Below are positions 43,191-51,485 of a stretch of 64,000 bases of DNA, one piece after another. The translations under genes and the position numbers were made by a program. Each line of letters starts with the position of its first letter. Position 1 is the first letter of the stretch. Source of the DNA: Bradyrhizobium manausense (GTDB taxonomy: Bacteria > Pseudomonadota > Alphaproteobacteria > Rhizobiales > Xanthobacteraceae); assembly GCF_001440035.1 (NCBI RefSeq), contig NZ_LJYG01000085.1:35654-99653 (forward strand), read 5' to 3'. Below the pieces are notes generated by a model, which searched no databases, had not been told where the DNA came from, and saw nothing but the letters and a program-made list of their open reading frames with translations.

Positions 43191-44429
43191 TCAGCCGACG
43201 ATCCTCGGCGTCGGAATCGGGATGATGAACTTGCCGCCCCGATCCGAAAATTCCTTCAGATTGTTCATGATCTCTTCGGCAAAATTCCAGGCCAGCAGAA
43301 GCGCATAATCGGGCTGGTGCGTAAGTAACATATCGTCCGGAACGACTTCAATGTTCATTCCCGGCGTGTAACGGCCGATCTTCAGCCGGGATTTCTCGGT
43401 GACGAAGTCGAGAATATCGGTGCCGAGCCCACAATAATTCAGCAGGGTCATTCCCTTTGCCGGCGCACTCACCGCAACTATCTTGCTACCGCTTTGCTTG
43501 AGGCCGGTCAGCATCGCCCGCAGCGCCAGGCGGTTGTTGGCGACACCCTGCGCGAACTTCCGCAAGGTATCCAGCTCGTAGATTTTCTCGCGTTCTTCAT
43601 TGGCCAGCATCTGTTCGACGATCGGAGCGACCGGGCTGGACGAGACGCCGATCCTGCGCACGAACAGGCGGATCGACCCGCCATGGATGTCGCGCAGTTG
43701 CACGTCGAATATCTCCATGCCGAACTGCTTGAAGAACCGCACGAGCGGCTTCATCGACAGATAGGACAGGTGCTCGTGATAGATGGTGTCGTACTCAAGG
43801 CTGTGCAGCAGTTCCAGGAAGTAGGGAGCCTCGATGATGAAGGTGCCGCGCTCGGCGAGTAGAATGGAGACGGCCTGCATCAAATCATGCAGATCGCCTA
43901 CATGAGCGAAGACGTTGGTTCCGGTAATGACCGAGGCCTGCCCCTTGCTGGCAACGACCTTCTTGGCGCTTTCGCTGTTGAAAAACGCGGCCACCGTCTC
44001 GATGCCGTTCTTGTTGGCGATCTCCACGATGTTCGCCGCCGGGTCGACGCCCAGCACCTTAGTGCCCTGCTCCTTGAACATCTGCAATAGCACGCCCACA
44101 TTGCTGCCGATATCGACGACCAGATCGTTCGAGGTCAGACCGAGCAGGCGGGTCGTGGTGCGTGCAAACTCACCCCAATGCCGCCGGCCGGCCGTGGTGG
44201 TCGAGGATTCGTAGGGGTAGTCGTCGCAGTATAGAATCTCGGGCGGCACCACATAGTTGAGCTGGATCAGCCCGCACTCTTCGCAGATCGCGACCTGCAG
44301 CGGATAGGCATCCCGTTGCTCGCTGAGCTGGTGCTTGTGCAGGAACTGATCGGCCGGCGGCATTTTTCCCAAGTCGAGAAAAAGCGAGAGACGCTCGCTC
44401 GCGCACATGCGGCAATTCTTTACGAACAT
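43191..44429 (-). CDS. SAM-dependent sugar C-methyltransferase (TylC3/NovU-like)
   Basis: A 412-residue protein with the three-part layout of NDP-sugar C-methyltransferases. An N-terminal zinc domain has four cysteines in CRMCAS and CEECGL (residues 6-9 and 49-54). A central SAM domain follows with VVDIGSNVGVLLQMFKEQG and HVGDLHDLMQAVSILL; the YDTIYHEHLSYLS segment carries the catalytic Tyr/His/Glu residues of the family. A C-terminal domain ends KFIIPIPTPRIVG. Such enzymes add a methyl branch next to the keto group of NDP-4-keto sugars. The ATG at 44429 is chosen because it places the zinc motif at the N-terminus. It heads the four-gene operon. Confidence 0.88.
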   Translation of the reverse strand: MFVKNCRMCASERLSLFLDLGKMPPADQFLHKHQLSEQRDAYPLQVAICEECGLIQLNYVVPPEILYCDDYPYESSTTTAGRRHWGEFARTTTRLLGLTSNDLVVDIGSNVGVLLQMFKEQGTKVLGVDPAANIVEIANKNGIETVAAFFNSESAKKVVASKGQASVITGTNVFAHVGDLHDLMQAVSILLAERGTFIIEAPYFLELLHSLEYDTIYHEHLSYLSMKPLVRFFKQFGMEIFDVQLRDIHGGSIRLFVRRIGVSSSPVAPIVEQMLANEEREKIYELDTLRKFAQGVANNRLALRAMLTGLKQSGSKIVAVSAPAKGMTLLNYCGLGTDILDFVTEKSRLKIGRYTPGMNIEVVPDDMLLTHQPDYALLLAWNFAEEIMNNLKEFSDRGGKFIIPIPTPRIVG

Positions 44430-45201
44430 GGCATAGTCCGTTATTGTGGATTGAAGACGCTCACGGCCCACCCAGACCAGACAGACACGTGACTTATGAG
44501 CACAATTTCCGAGCAAAATCGAGAGGTTTAGGCCAAACTGGGTCGGTGATCATCGTCCGGAAATCCTCGTGCGAACGCATTCGATCAAGTTCCTGGTCTG
44601 ACCTGGGCTCAAGACTCCTCGGTAGCGGCCTCACCTCAAACCAGTTGAACTGAAGGGCGCCCCCTGGGCCTGAGCCCGAACTGATTAGACATGTCCACCG
44701 GAAAGGTCAATCCGACAGCGCCGCTGCTAGAGGTATTCGGCCAAAGAGAGCGCCCGAGCCCGACAGCTCAACACCCTCGAATGTTTGTGCCCAACTTTTC
44801 GCGGATCACCGGTAATCATTGAGAAGGGGTGCTCCCGATCAGATAAAGTCGACAATGACGCGAGCTTTGCGCGGAGCCTCTCGTTAATTGCTTGCGCCAG
44901 CAGTGAGCTCTGCCGCCGAACAAGGCTGCGCTACTCGCGTTGCGGCCCAGAGCGCCTCAGTAATGGGGAACTCGACAAAGCTGCAGCGCCTGGCCGGCGA
45001 TGGTCAGCGCGGGACTGGCCCATCCGTTCGCTCCACCGTTGCAATTGACCCCACGCGCTCTTAAGAAGGGCCGACAGCATGAGTTGCGCCTCGTCGTGAG
45101 TAGACAGGCAAAAGAGGAAGCCCTGCTGCATCCGCTTGGGCGTTCAATCTGCCTCCACTTCCTTCAAATTCGTGACCGCTTTACTTGAACGGGATACCGC
45201 C
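44430..45201. other. 772-base gap between divergent operons
   Basis: The gap separates the leftward amino-sugar operon from the rightward methyltransferase gene. No frame is convincing; short frames such as the one antisense at 44931-45131 have a skewed Ser/Arg-rich composition. Promoters for both directions are expected here, but I could not pick out any clear -35/-10 pair or palindrome. The length and mixed composition suggest decayed sequence. Confidence 0.4.
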
Positions 45202-46236
45202 GTGACAGACATCAAGATCGAGGGACTTGTTTGCCCGGTCACCAAGATGCCATTGACCATCCTTGGCGATCAAGCCGTCTTCACTGCGGACAGGAGCATC
45301 GCGTACCCGTTGCAGGACGGTATCCCTATTCTGCTCGGACCTGAAGCCATCACGGACAAGTCGTGGATCCACGACACCCGGGCGCCGCAATATGCAGAAG
45401 CGTACGCCGAGATGGAGTTCTACAACTCCATTGGTCGCAAGAGGGCCGAACAGGTGCGCACCGACGGCTCGCCGAAATCCGTTGACTCGATCGGCATGCA
45501 GCACGTGTTCCGCATCGCCACTCTTCCACCTGAGCAACGCTACCGGTTTCCCGAGCCGTCCACACTGTGGGCCTGCGACAACATCGACGCTGCGAGCGAG
45601 ACCGACTGTTACCGTCACATAGGCCCCGTCATCGGGAAACGGGTGGTCCAGGTCGGCGGCAGCGGAACGGTGCCACTTCTGCTTCTGCTGGCCGGCGCGG
45701 CAGAGGGGATATTGATCACGCCGATGATCGGCGAGGCGCTCGTCGCACTGGAAATCGCCAGGCTCCTCAAGGTTCCTCTGCGCTGCCTCGTCGGCATCGG
45801 CGAGGAGATTCCTCTCGCCGATCAATATACCGACGTGTGCTTTGTCGGCGGCTGCGTGCATCATATGAGAACTGAAATCGCAATCCCGGAGATGGCCCGC
45901 ATCCTCAGACCGGGCGGCAAATTCGCGGCTATCGAGCCCTGGAAAGCGCCCGGCTATACAATAGGCACTGCCATTTTCGGCAAGCGGGAAGCCAATCCAT
46001 TCTGCAGCCCGATCACCGAGGAACGTGCCGCTCCGTTCTTTCGCGCGTTCGCAAGCGCGGATTGCGTGCATCACGGGGCGATCACGCGCTATCCCGCCAT
46101 CGTCGCGCAAAAGGCCGGGTTCAAATTGTCGGTGCCGAAGGCCGAGTGGGTGACCCGGGCCGACGATGCGATCTGCAACTGCATCCCCTTCGCTCGCAAA
46201 ATGGGCAGCGCTATTGCCATGCTGGCAACCAAATAG
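45202..46236 (+). CDS. methyltransferase-like protein with an N-terminal Trm112-type domain
   Basis: A 344-residue protein. Residues 5-45 (LVCPVTKMPLTILGDQ, IAYPLQDGIPILL) match the small Trm112/YcaR fold, though with only one of its zinc cysteines. A Rossmann methyltransferase domain follows: GKRVVQVGGSGTVPLLLLLA is a weak motif I, then CFVGGCVHHMRTEIAIPEMA and ILRPGGKFAAIEPWKAPGY. The GTG at 45202 is taken as start, with the Trm112 fold beginning 7 residues later. Trm112-methyltransferase fusions are frequent in polysaccharide loci. Immediately after its stop lies a truncated Wzy-like fragment. Confidence 0.75.
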   Translation: MTDIKIEGLVCPVTKMPLTILGDQAVFTADRSIAYPLQDGIPILLGPEAITDKSWIHDTRAPQYAEAYAEMEFYNSIGRKRAEQVRTDGSPKSVDSIGMQHVFRIATLPPEQRYRFPEPSTLWACDNIDAASETDCYRHIGPVIGKRVVQVGGSGTVPLLLLLAGAAEGILITPMIGEALVALEIARLLKVPLRCLVGIGEEIPLADQYTDVCFVGGCVHHMRTEIAIPEMARILRPGGKFAAIEPWKAPGYTIGTAIFGKREANPFCSPITEERAAPFFRAFASADCVHHGAITRYPAIVAQKAGFKLSVPKAEWVTRADDAICNCIPFARKMGSAIAMLATK

Positions 46237-46276
46237 CCCAGTGGTAAGACCGGTCGAAACGGCGATCATTCCGCCT

Positions 46277-46675
46277 TGTCAGAATACCTTCCTCAAGAGT
46301 TTTATGTCATGTCCCTACAAGGAGCCATTGGCTGTCGTGATGCGAGACAGCTATCATATCGGCTACTTTAACGCCTCGCTGTTTGCCACGGAAGGTATTG
46401 CGTCGGTCGGCCCGAGGCTCGCCCCATTATTATCCGCTATCGTCTGCGGTCTTTTAATCGGCCTGGGCAACCGAGCATCCTCGGGCTTGCCTGAGCAGTT
46501 CATTCTTCTCTCGGGGGGATTGTTGCTCCAAGTCGTCATGAACGTGCCGTTGACAGTTGCTGTCGTGTCGCACGGTGAGGCAATGATGTTTCTGCTTTGG
46601 TATGTTACGCCGCGGGATGTAGTGGATCAGCCGCTGACGCGTCTCGTCCAGGGCGCAGGCGGCGGCAAACTCTGA
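46277..46675 (+). pseudogene. Wzy-like polymerase, C-terminal fragment (copy 3)
   Basis: About 132 codons match the last third of the Wzy-like proteins at 29489 and 32014: FLKSFMSCPYKEPLAVVM, SYHIGYFNASLFATEGIASV, GLGNRASSGLPEQFILLSGG, and MFLLWYVTPRDVV. The upstream 300 or so codons are absent; instead the methyltransferase gene ends 40 bases before. The frame stays open upstream but without homology. It is closest by eye to copy 1. It is followed after 19 bases by an intact CgeB-type glycosyltransferase, mirroring copy 2 and its degraded transferase. Confidence 0.88.
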
Positions 46676-46694
46676 TCCAACAGAATCGACATTC

Positions 46695-47870
46695 ATGCGC
46701 GTACTCATCCTCAATGCGGACTACTCGCGATTCCTGACATGGCTGTACGGTCGCCACCCCAGTCTGGCGACAGCGTCGTATGCGGACCAAATGAACGCGC
46801 GCAACGCCAGCCTGTTCGGCGTCAATGATTTCTATTCACGGAACTTCCGTGCACTAGGGCATGAGGCGAAGGAGATCCACGTCAACAATGCGTGGCTCCA
46901 ATCGGCCTGGGCGCGCGAGCACGGCATCACCTGGGATGCGCCGAAGTCGTCGGACGTGAGCCGAAAGGATCGCCTGCCGGGTTGGTTGCAGCGGACCATC
47001 GCGCCGATGAAGCCAATGCTGCGACCGCTGGCCCGGCGCATCGGACTGAGCCCTCGCCTGGACCAGCAACTCGAGCGCGTTCTCCTCGCCCAGATCGAAG
47101 ATTACAGGCCGGACCTGATCCTCAATCAGGACGTTTTCTACGTGACCCCCAACCTGGTCGAGCGCATCAAAGCCATCTCCGGGTCAAAGGTCATCGGGCA
47201 GGTGGGCATCGAGCCCTCTCGCGGCGAGAATTGGCGGGTCTACGATCTCATGCTGTCGCAATTGCCGCGCGTGGTTGCTATGTTCACGGCGGCCGGCGTG
47301 CGCGCACGCGTCAGCCATCTGGCTTTTGAGCCGGACATCCTGCAGCAATTGCCGCCTGCCACCGCCTTGGACATCGACGTCTCCTTCGTGGGATCCGTAT
47401 CGGAGGACCATCGTGAACGGATTGCGCTGCTCGAATTCGTAGCGGAGCGGTTCGATCTGAAGTTGTGGGGAAACATCCCTAGTTCGTTACCCGCCGCTTC
47501 GCCACTTCGCAGATGTTTTCAGGAAGAAGTCTGGGGCTCGGACATGTACCAGGTTCTGATGCGCTCCCGCATCACCCTGAATTCCCACATCGACATCGCT
47601 GGAAGCGAAGCAGGCAACATGCGCCTGTTCGAAGCAACCGGCGTCGGAACATTCCTGCTGACTGACTTCAAGCGGAACCTGCATACGCTGCTTGAACCGG
47701 ATCGGGACGTCGCTGTCTGGCACTCGCCCGGAGACTGCGCTGCGGCCATCGATCGTTACCTGCGAAACGATGGCGAGCGCAAAGCAATCGCTGCCACCGG
47801 GCAACAAACCACCCTTGCCCGCCACAACTATCGCGCACGAGTTCGAGAGATTTTGGACTTCATCGCCTAG
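46695..47870 (+). CDS. CgeB-like glycosyltransferase
   Basis: A 391-residue GT-B protein starting MRVLILNADYSRFLTWLYGR. The N-terminal half carries [20 protein letters not shown] (DUF3880-like), and the C-terminal half has the CgeB-type block MYQVLMRSRITLNSHIDIAG, RLFEATGVGTFLLTDFKRNL and a late YLRNDGERKAIAATGQQTTL. These match transferases that act late in surface glycan assembly. A broken copy of the first third is at 33534-34004. It lies directly behind a truncated Wzy-like gene and 120 bases before a methyltransferase relic. The donor and acceptor sugars are unknown. Confidence 0.85.
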   Translation: MRVLILNADYSRFLTWLYGRHPSLATASYADQMNARNASLFGVNDFYSRNFRALGHEAKEIHVNNAWLQSAWAREHGITWDAPKSSDVSRKDRLPGWLQRTIAPMKPMLRPLARRIGLSPRLDQQLERVLLAQIEDYRPDLILNQDVFYVTPNLVERIKAISGSKVIGQVGIEPSRGENWRVYDLMLSQLPRVVAMFTAAGVRARVSHLAFEPDILQQLPPATALDIDVSFVGSVSEDHRERIALLEFVAERFDLKLWGNIPSSLPAASPLRRCFQEEVWGSDMYQVLMRSRITLNSHIDIAGSEAGNMRLFEATGVGTFLLTDFKRNLHTLLEPDRDVAVWHSPGDCAAAIDRYLRNDGERKAIAATGQQTTLARHNYRARVREILDFIA

Positions 47871-47987
47871 GAGGAACGCTGAGTTCGTCCGCCGCGACCG
47901 CGACCTTGACGTAACCTGCGAAAATGGCCAAAGTCACCTGCCTCAAACCTAACATTTTGTAATGGTTGACCTTTTGAGGAATCCCAG

Positions 47988-48290
47988 ATGAATGGAATTG
48001 AGCGCTGCCGATTCATTGGCGACCGAGGGCAGATCGCGCGCTCCGCGGAGGCTCCGAGAGAAAATCCGACGTCAGCGGTTTTTCAAACTACGCCCACTGG
48101 TACGACCTTCTCCACGAAAACAAGGACTATTCGTCGGAAGCGGCATTCGTCGAAGGACGTCTTCACCATCATGGCGCAACTTCCGGCAAGCTGTTCGACC
48201 TCGGCTGCGGAACGGGCGTCCATGCCATCGAACTCGCCCGTCGTGGCTGGAGTTCCGCCTGCATCGATCTCAGCCACGACATGATCGCCA
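47988..48290 (+). pseudogene. SAM-dependent methyltransferase, frameshifted and truncated
   Basis: An ATG at 47988 begins MNGIERCRFIGDRGQIARSA. Near 48062 one base appears to be missing. In the shifted frame the sequence continues as SDVSGFSNYAHWYDLLHENK, DYSSEAAFVEGRLHHHG and KLFDLGCGTGVHAIELARRG, a clear motif I of class I methyltransferases, then SACIDLSHDMIARR. Homology stops there, so about two thirds of a normal enzyme (240-260 residues) is gone. The remainder of the frame runs to a stop just before the next gene. Confidence 0.82.
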
Positions 48291-48368
48291 GGCGACCAAC
48301 TGCCCGGAACAGGCGGGATTTGAGCCGCCTACTCGGTCGCCAGGAAGAGCGCCAAGGAGTGAGCTGAG

Positions 48369-49577
48369 GTGAAACCGTTGCGCCTAGCGGTGATGCTGGA
48401 GCAAGCCATTGAAGTTGGTGGCGGCTTCCAGCAGCCCCTGAACGATGCGTTATGGCTCCATGATTGGGCGAAGAAGTCCGGCAATGTAGTCGTGGTGTAT
48501 TCGCCCTACCCGCGGACCATAGAAGCCCTGAAGGAATTCGGGATCGAGGGCCGCCTGCTCAAATTCGGTGTTCTGGATCACGGATTTCTCTTCCTCAAAT
48601 ACTGCCGCCCGTTTGATCTCGTCCAGATCGCGCTCAAGGCCAAGTCGCTCTTCGAGAGAGCTCTGATCAAGGATGGGATCGACGTTGTTCATTTCACGTC
48701 GACGTCGAAGCGGCATCTCCTGCTTTACCAGCTTCCGTTCACCATCACGGTCTTCGATGGCTGCCATCGCGACACTCCGGAATTCCCGGAGGTTCGAGCG
48801 TTCGGCGAATTTGAAAGGCGGGAGATCTTATTCGGCTTGGCCTGCACGAAGGCGGCAATTGTGATCGCCAATGCCCCCGAACTGGTCGACAATCTTTGCC
48901 GGCGATACGCCATGGAGCGCGACCGCGCCGTCTGCATACCCCTCTCGCCATCGCCATATGTCGCGCAATCGACAAAGGCCGGTGCAACCGACGCAGCGGT
49001 CCTGGGGAAGCATGGGCTTGAGCCCGGCTATCTGTTCTATCCGGCGCAGTTCTGGCCGCACAAGAACCACATGACGCTTCTCATGGCGCTCTCGCTGCTG
49101 CGCGAAAAAGGCATCACAGAGCGCCTGGTGCTGTGCGGTTCGGATCGGGGCGGTCTTGAAAAGATCGACGCGGCCATCGCGGCCTATGGTCTCTCCAAGC
49201 AGGTTTCCATAATCGGCTTCGTAGATTCGTCCGACCTCAGCGCCCTCTACCGCGGGGCCTTCGCGCTGGTCATGCCGAGCTATTTCGGCCCCACCAACCT
49301 GCCTCCGCTCGAAGCCTGGGCGGTTGGAACACCCGTCATCTATCCTGAGGCCTTCAAGGACCAGGTCGGGGACGCCGCCATCCTGTTCGACTATGATGAA
49401 CCCCAGTCGCTGGCAGATGCCATCCTCGAGCTTCGCAGGGACGGCACGCGTGAACGCTTGTGTAAGGCGGGCTATCGTCGGCTGGAACAGTTCGCAGCCG
49501 AAATCGAACTCGGACGAGAGCGGTTCACACAACAGATGCAGCGGCTGAAACACCGCTTGGCGTTGACCCTGTGCTGA
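48369..49577 (+). CDS. glycosyltransferase, GT4/GT1 family
   Basis: A 402-residue GT-B transferase. Motifs are YPAQFWPHKNHMTLLMALSL (start of the C-terminal domain), LVLCGSDRGG, IIGFVDSSDLSALYRGAFAL and MPSYFGPTNLPPLEAWAVGT, the nucleotide-sugar-binding E..x7 type region. WPHKNH is common in mannosyl- and rhamnosyltransferases of O-antigen clusters. The start is a GTG with AAGGAG 12 bases before it. It is convergent with the flippase gene; the stops are 19 bases apart. It probably adds one residue to the repeat unit. Confidence 0.88.
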   Translation: MKPLRLAVMLEQAIEVGGGFQQPLNDALWLHDWAKKSGNVVVVYSPYPRTIEALKEFGIEGRLLKFGVLDHGFLFLKYCRPFDLVQIALKAKSLFERALIKDGIDVVHFTSTSKRHLLLYQLPFTITVFDGCHRDTPEFPEVRAFGEFERREILFGLACTKAAIVIANAPELVDNLCRRYAMERDRAVCIPLSPSPYVAQSTKAGATDAAVLGKHGLEPGYLFYPAQFWPHKNHMTLLMALSLLREKGITERLVLCGSDRGGLEKIDAAIAAYGLSKQVSIIGFVDSSDLSALYRGAFALVMPSYFGPTNLPPLEAWAVGTPVIYPEAFKDQVGDAAILFDYDEPQSLADAILELRRDGTRERLCKAGYRRLEQFAAEIELGRERFTQQMQRLKHRLALTLC

Positions 49578-49596
49578 ACCATCAAAGCTTGCCTTG

Positions 49597-51165
49597 TCAG
49601 GAGGGAATCAGAGCGATCAGGCTTGCGCGCAAGCCTGATTTCAGAAGCGGACTTGCGATCGCGCCGACAATCATCAGCCAGATCACGCATTCGGACAGGA
49701 AATGCGTTACTCCGCTCCCGGGTGCAATTCCAGCGACCATCGTCCCCAACGCCCAGCCAGGTGCCACGATGGTCACAGCGATCAGGGCCAGGAACGCCAC
49801 GTGCCGGAGCGGATTTCGCAAGGTCTGCCTCATCAAGAGAATAGCGAGCAGGCCAAACTGGATGCCAAAGTCGCTCGCGACGATGGCGATAGCCGCGCCA
49901 AGCGGACCGAGCCCGCGTATCAGCAGGAACGACAGTCCCAGAAACACAATGAGCTGCAGTCCCTTAGTCCGTACCAGCAGATCGGCGCGGTTGCTGTGGC
50001 TGGCAAAACCAAGCGCCAGCAAGGCAGGAGCGACGGCAGCGGCCCCAAGCAGCAACGTGACCGCGAGCGGCATGTCCAGGGGAATGCTGCCGTGGGTCCA
50101 AAGCGCAAAGAAGTCGGCCCAGAATGACAGCAGGCCGGCCACGACGGCGCTGGCGAGCGCCGTCACGAGCACCGAACCATAGGCATAATGCCGGCGCAGC
50201 CGCTCATGTTCGCCGACCGCATAGTCGTGACCAAGTTCTGCCGCCATCGGCAGGACCATCTGACTGCAAAACCCCCTCACCAGACTTGCCATGACGCGCG
50301 TCAGCCCCCACTGGGCGACCGCGACCCGATCTGCAACGAAGGCGCTGACCAGGAGCACCGGCAGATTTGTCATGGCCAGTTCGGCCCCGTTCGCGACGCC
50401 GAATGGTATGGCGCGACCGAGTTGTCCGATGCCCCACCGCCACGACCACGCACAAGGTCCACGTTTGAGAAATGGAAACAGCCGCGGCGCATCGATCGCA
50501 ATCAAGAAAAACGTAAACAGAAGCTGCATCGAGATATAGGCGATCGCGACAGCAAGCAGGCTGCCAAACAAGGCCACCGCCAAGATCTGCGCAATCTGAG
50601 TCAGCAGGAGAGCGCCACTCAGCAGCCAGGCGATCCGCCCAAATTTTCCCCGCGCGCGATAGAGGACTGAAGTCAGATTGGCAGGCAAAGTAAGAAGCAT
50701 CCCCACCATCATGACCAGCATGGCGGAATCGAACGAAGCCGTCGCCTTGAACCCCAGCATTGCGGAGGGCCGCAGAAGCAGAACGATGGCAACCACCGCG
50801 ACGCTCAAGAAGAGGACTAAGCGGAGGTAAACCTGCATTGTTCCGCTGTAGAAACTGCTCGTCCGTCCGTCGCAGTCGGCGCATGACCTGAAGGCAAGGA
50901 ATCGGTTGACGGCTCGTGACTGAAGACCCGAATCGGCAACGACCATGAAGCTTCCCGCCGCATAGATAGCAAACCAGGCAGCGAGCGTATCGCTCGACCA
51001 GAAATGCAGGAACGCCGGAACGAGAACCAGTTGCTGGGTCAACCCCAGGACGAACAGAACGAGATTTGCCGACCAGCCATGCAGAAGTCGACCCAAGCGG
51101 CCCTCTGCTCCGGGACCGCTGCCTGACCCCGTGCTGCCTTGCGCATCCGCCTGTGTGCCGGTCAA
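49597..51165 (-). CDS. Wzx-like oligosaccharide flippase
   Basis: A 522-residue membrane protein with about 12-14 helices, the size and layout of the MOP/Wzx flippases. Landmarks are AGSFMVVADSGLQSRAVNRF in the first part (matching the usual D..G...N...), IPFGVANGAELAMTNLPVLL and RVAVAQWGLTRVMASLVRG in the middle, and polar residues near the N-terminus before the first helix. It would move lipid-linked repeat units across the inner membrane for a Wzy-type polymerase. It runs against the neighbouring glycosyltransferase. It is the only Wzx-like gene in the window. Confidence 0.83.
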   Translation of the reverse strand: MTGTQADAQGSTGSGSGPGAEGRLGRLLHGWSANLVLFVLGLTQQLVLVPAFLHFWSSDTLAAWFAIYAAGSFMVVADSGLQSRAVNRFLAFRSCADCDGRTSSFYSGTMQVYLRLVLFLSVAVVAIVLLLRPSAMLGFKATASFDSAMLVMMVGMLLTLPANLTSVLYRARGKFGRIAWLLSGALLLTQIAQILAVALFGSLLAVAIAYISMQLLFTFFLIAIDAPRLFPFLKRGPCAWSWRWGIGQLGRAIPFGVANGAELAMTNLPVLLVSAFVADRVAVAQWGLTRVMASLVRGFCSQMVLPMAAELGHDYAVGEHERLRRHYAYGSVLVTALASAVVAGLLSFWADFFALWTHGSIPLDMPLAVTLLLGAAAVAPALLALGFASHSNRADLLVRTKGLQLIVFLGLSFLLIRGLGPLGAAIAIVASDFGIQFGLLAILLMRQTLRNPLRHVAFLALIAVTIVAPGWALGTMVAGIAPGSGVTHFLSECVIWLMIVGAIASPLLKSGLRASLIALIPS

Positions 51166-51485
51166 GCCCCAACCTTCCTCAAAACGTGAGCTCGCGCAGC
51201 GCCGGAGAGCACAGCAAGCTGATACCTGTCCATGGCGATAGCCACTTGATTCCTGCGAGAGAAAACGCCACTTTGGCGCTATTTCATCCCTCTACCGAGC
51301 ATGTCTTTTAAGGCGGCCCGTAAATCGGGGCAATGCCGTCGCGAGAATGTCGCCGTTTGAACGTCGCGCGGCGAGCCGTCAACTCCGCCGGTCTCGCTTC
51401 TCCACACGAAGAGGTTCGAACCGCTATCGCGTTCACAAAGGCATTCGCCTTCACCCCTCGCTTGGCATGATCACATGCTCTAAGA
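51166..51485. other. 320-base divergent gap
   Basis: The gap separates the leftward flippase gene from the rightward membrane-protein gene. It should contain both promoters. No coding frame, tRNA or strong palindrome was recognised. Confidence 0.4.
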
